Below, piece after piece: positions 22,135-22,659 of a stretch of DNA of 22,659 nt (position 1 is the first letter of the stretch; each line of letters begins with the position of its first letter). Made by a program: the position numbers and the translations under genes. Under the pieces are notes generated by a model. That model saw nothing but the letters and a program-made list of their open reading frames with translations, made no database searches and was not told the DNA's origin. The stretch is from JBOFSR01 sp051651645 (lineage in GTDB: Bacteria; Spirochaetota; Spirochaetia; Treponematales; Treponemataceae), in contig JBOFSR010000149.1 of assembly GCA_051651645.1 (NCBI GenBank), forward strand, positions 1 through 22,659, given 5' to 3'.

Positions 22135-22593
22135 TTAATCGTTCCAGTTTTCCATGAGTTCAAAGTGTGGGTTGTCCCAGCCTTTGCCCCATGTTTGCCC
22201 GTAACCGCCTGCACACCAGTCAACGCCGTATTTTTCTGCAATAATGCCCATCTCTGTCCACACTTGCTCAGGGGCATTCCACCATAGCTTGCCGTCTTTA
22301 ACTGGGCAAAGGTCAATCGCATTGCCACTTAAATGCCGTGATTTGAGGGTTTGGGTGATTGTCTTTTTGTTTTCTGCGTCAGTGATGAGCCACAAGCCAA
22401 CTTGCTTGCGTAGATGATTTACTTGCTCAAGGGTTTTTCTGCCCTGTGCGTAGTAGGCTTCTTGCGTTTGCGTGCTTCGTTTTGTTTCGACTACGGCATA
22501 TTTAATGCTCTTTTTGTCAAATTCCCAAAACACTTTTTTAAGCCGTTTTTGTAATTCAGGATTTAAGTCTTCTAATTTTTTATTAATTGCCAT
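22135..22593 (-). CDS. endolysin, M15-family L-alanyl-D-glutamate-type peptidase
   Basis: This is a 152-aa protein. The metallopeptidase signature is complete: SRHLSGNAID (85-94) supplies zinc ligands H87 and D94, and WDNPHFEL (139-146) supplies catalytic D140 and zinc ligand H143. The H-x6-D and D-x2-H spacings match phage enzymes of the Ply500/T5 endolysin type. These cut the L-Ala-D-Glu bond of the peptidoglycan stem peptide. There is no signal peptide, so it would need the neighbouring holin-like protein to reach the cell wall. No separate wall-binding domain is evident. The start at ATG 22593 has GGAGG (22605-22601) at 7 nt, buried in a hairpin. It is the first gene of the cassette visible here; more phage genes may lie upstream outside the window. 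Confidence 0.9.
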   Translation of the reverse strand: MAINKKLEDLNPELQKRLKKVFWEFDKKSIKYAVVETKRSTQTQEAYYAQGRKTLEQVNHLRKQVGLWLITDAENKKTITQTLKSRHLSGNAIDLCPVKDGKLWWNAPEQVWTEMGIIAEKYGVDWCAGGYGQTWGKGWDNPHFELMENWND

Positions 22594-22595
22594 TG

Positions 22596-22621
22596 TATAG
22601 CCTCCGTACTTAGAGGCTATA
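22596..22621 (-). promoter_or_regulatory. hairpin sequestering the endolysin ribosome binding site
   Basis: On the minus strand TATAGCCTC (22621-22613) pairs perfectly over 9 bp with GAGGCTATA (22604-22596) around an 8-nt loop. The 3' arm contains GAGG of the GGAGG Shine-Dalgarno (22605-22601), so folding would block initiation at 22593. No T run follows, so it is not a terminator. Confidence 0.6.
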
Positions 22622-22659
22622 ATGATTTGATAGAAAAATGCTGGTAAGGGGAATTAAAG

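Larger units (their letters stand above)
21486..22659 (-). mobile_element. lysis module, edge of a probable prophage or gene-transfer-agent locus
   Basis: Endolysin, holin-like and two overlapping spanin-like genes lie on one strand with gaps of 2 nt or overlaps. The sequence here is visibly richer in G+C than the neighbouring intergenic tract. No capsid, tail, integrase or attachment site is visible in the window. The rest would lie beyond 22659, upstream of the endolysin. Confidence 0.6.

Noticed and set aside
21811..22157. Plus-strand frames opposite the lysis genes
   Set aside because: They lack ribosome binding sites and oppose well-supported genes with exact stop/start junctions.
22122..22328. 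68-codon second frame within the endolysin, and a similar one within the holin-like gene (21924-22121)
   Set aside because: Considered as further nested lysis genes because of the spanin pair, but neither has a signal peptide, membrane helix or ribosome binding site.

Overview
The window is about 22.7 kb of AT-rich bacterial chromosome, most likely from a Treponema-like spirochaete. This assignment is inferred from gene content, not from a database search. The clues are a RarA ATPase carrying a long C-terminal extension, a very large membrane sensor/SpoIIE-type phosphatase, a loose lipobox on exported proteins, and a shared gene style of strong TTGACA/TATAAT-like promoters, occasional TTG/GTG starts and often weak or missing Shine-Dalgarno sites.

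Layout. Positions 1-2172 hold the 3' part of a GH13-like glycosidase gene that enters from outside the window. A lipoprotein gene (2269-3330) follows and converges on an NtrC/AtoC-type sigma-54 response regulator (3339-4691, minus). Divergent from the regulator, and preceded by a short leader ORF, is rarA (4923-7250), then clpB (7341-9917). A small exported TPR protein (9975-10613, minus) is divergent from rny (RNase Y, 10839-12368), which has a textbook consensus promoter and ends at a strong terminator (12388-12421). A second operon from about 12427 encodes a 1013-aa exported helical/TPR-like protein. By a 4-base ATGA overlap it also encodes a 1527-aa protein with an extracellular beta-propeller-like part, Ig/FnIII-like segments, a membrane-bound sensor, HAMP and a SpoIIE/PP2C phosphatase domain. 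plsC (20179-20919) follows.

From 20920 to 21485 there is no convincing gene. Instead there is a complex multi-hairpin element flanked by short direct repeats, then an AT-rich tract full of perfect palindromes.

The right end (21486-22659, minus strand) is a phage-type lysis cassette with its genes packed end to end: an M15-family endolysin, a small two-segment membrane protein resembling a holin, and two almost fully overlapping reading frames. One frame is an inner-membrane coiled-coil protein. The other is a lipoprotein whose start codon lies 2 nt away and uses the same Shine-Dalgarno. I interpret the pair as an i-spanin/o-spanin set. This is probably the edge of a prophage or gene-transfer-agent locus that continues beyond the window.

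The most interesting signals are the dual-frame spanin pair with its unusual C-terminal membrane anchor, the structured intergenic element, the leader ORF coupled to rarA, an internal start site that could split the giant phosphatase into two proteins, and a hairpin that buries the endolysin ribosome binding site.
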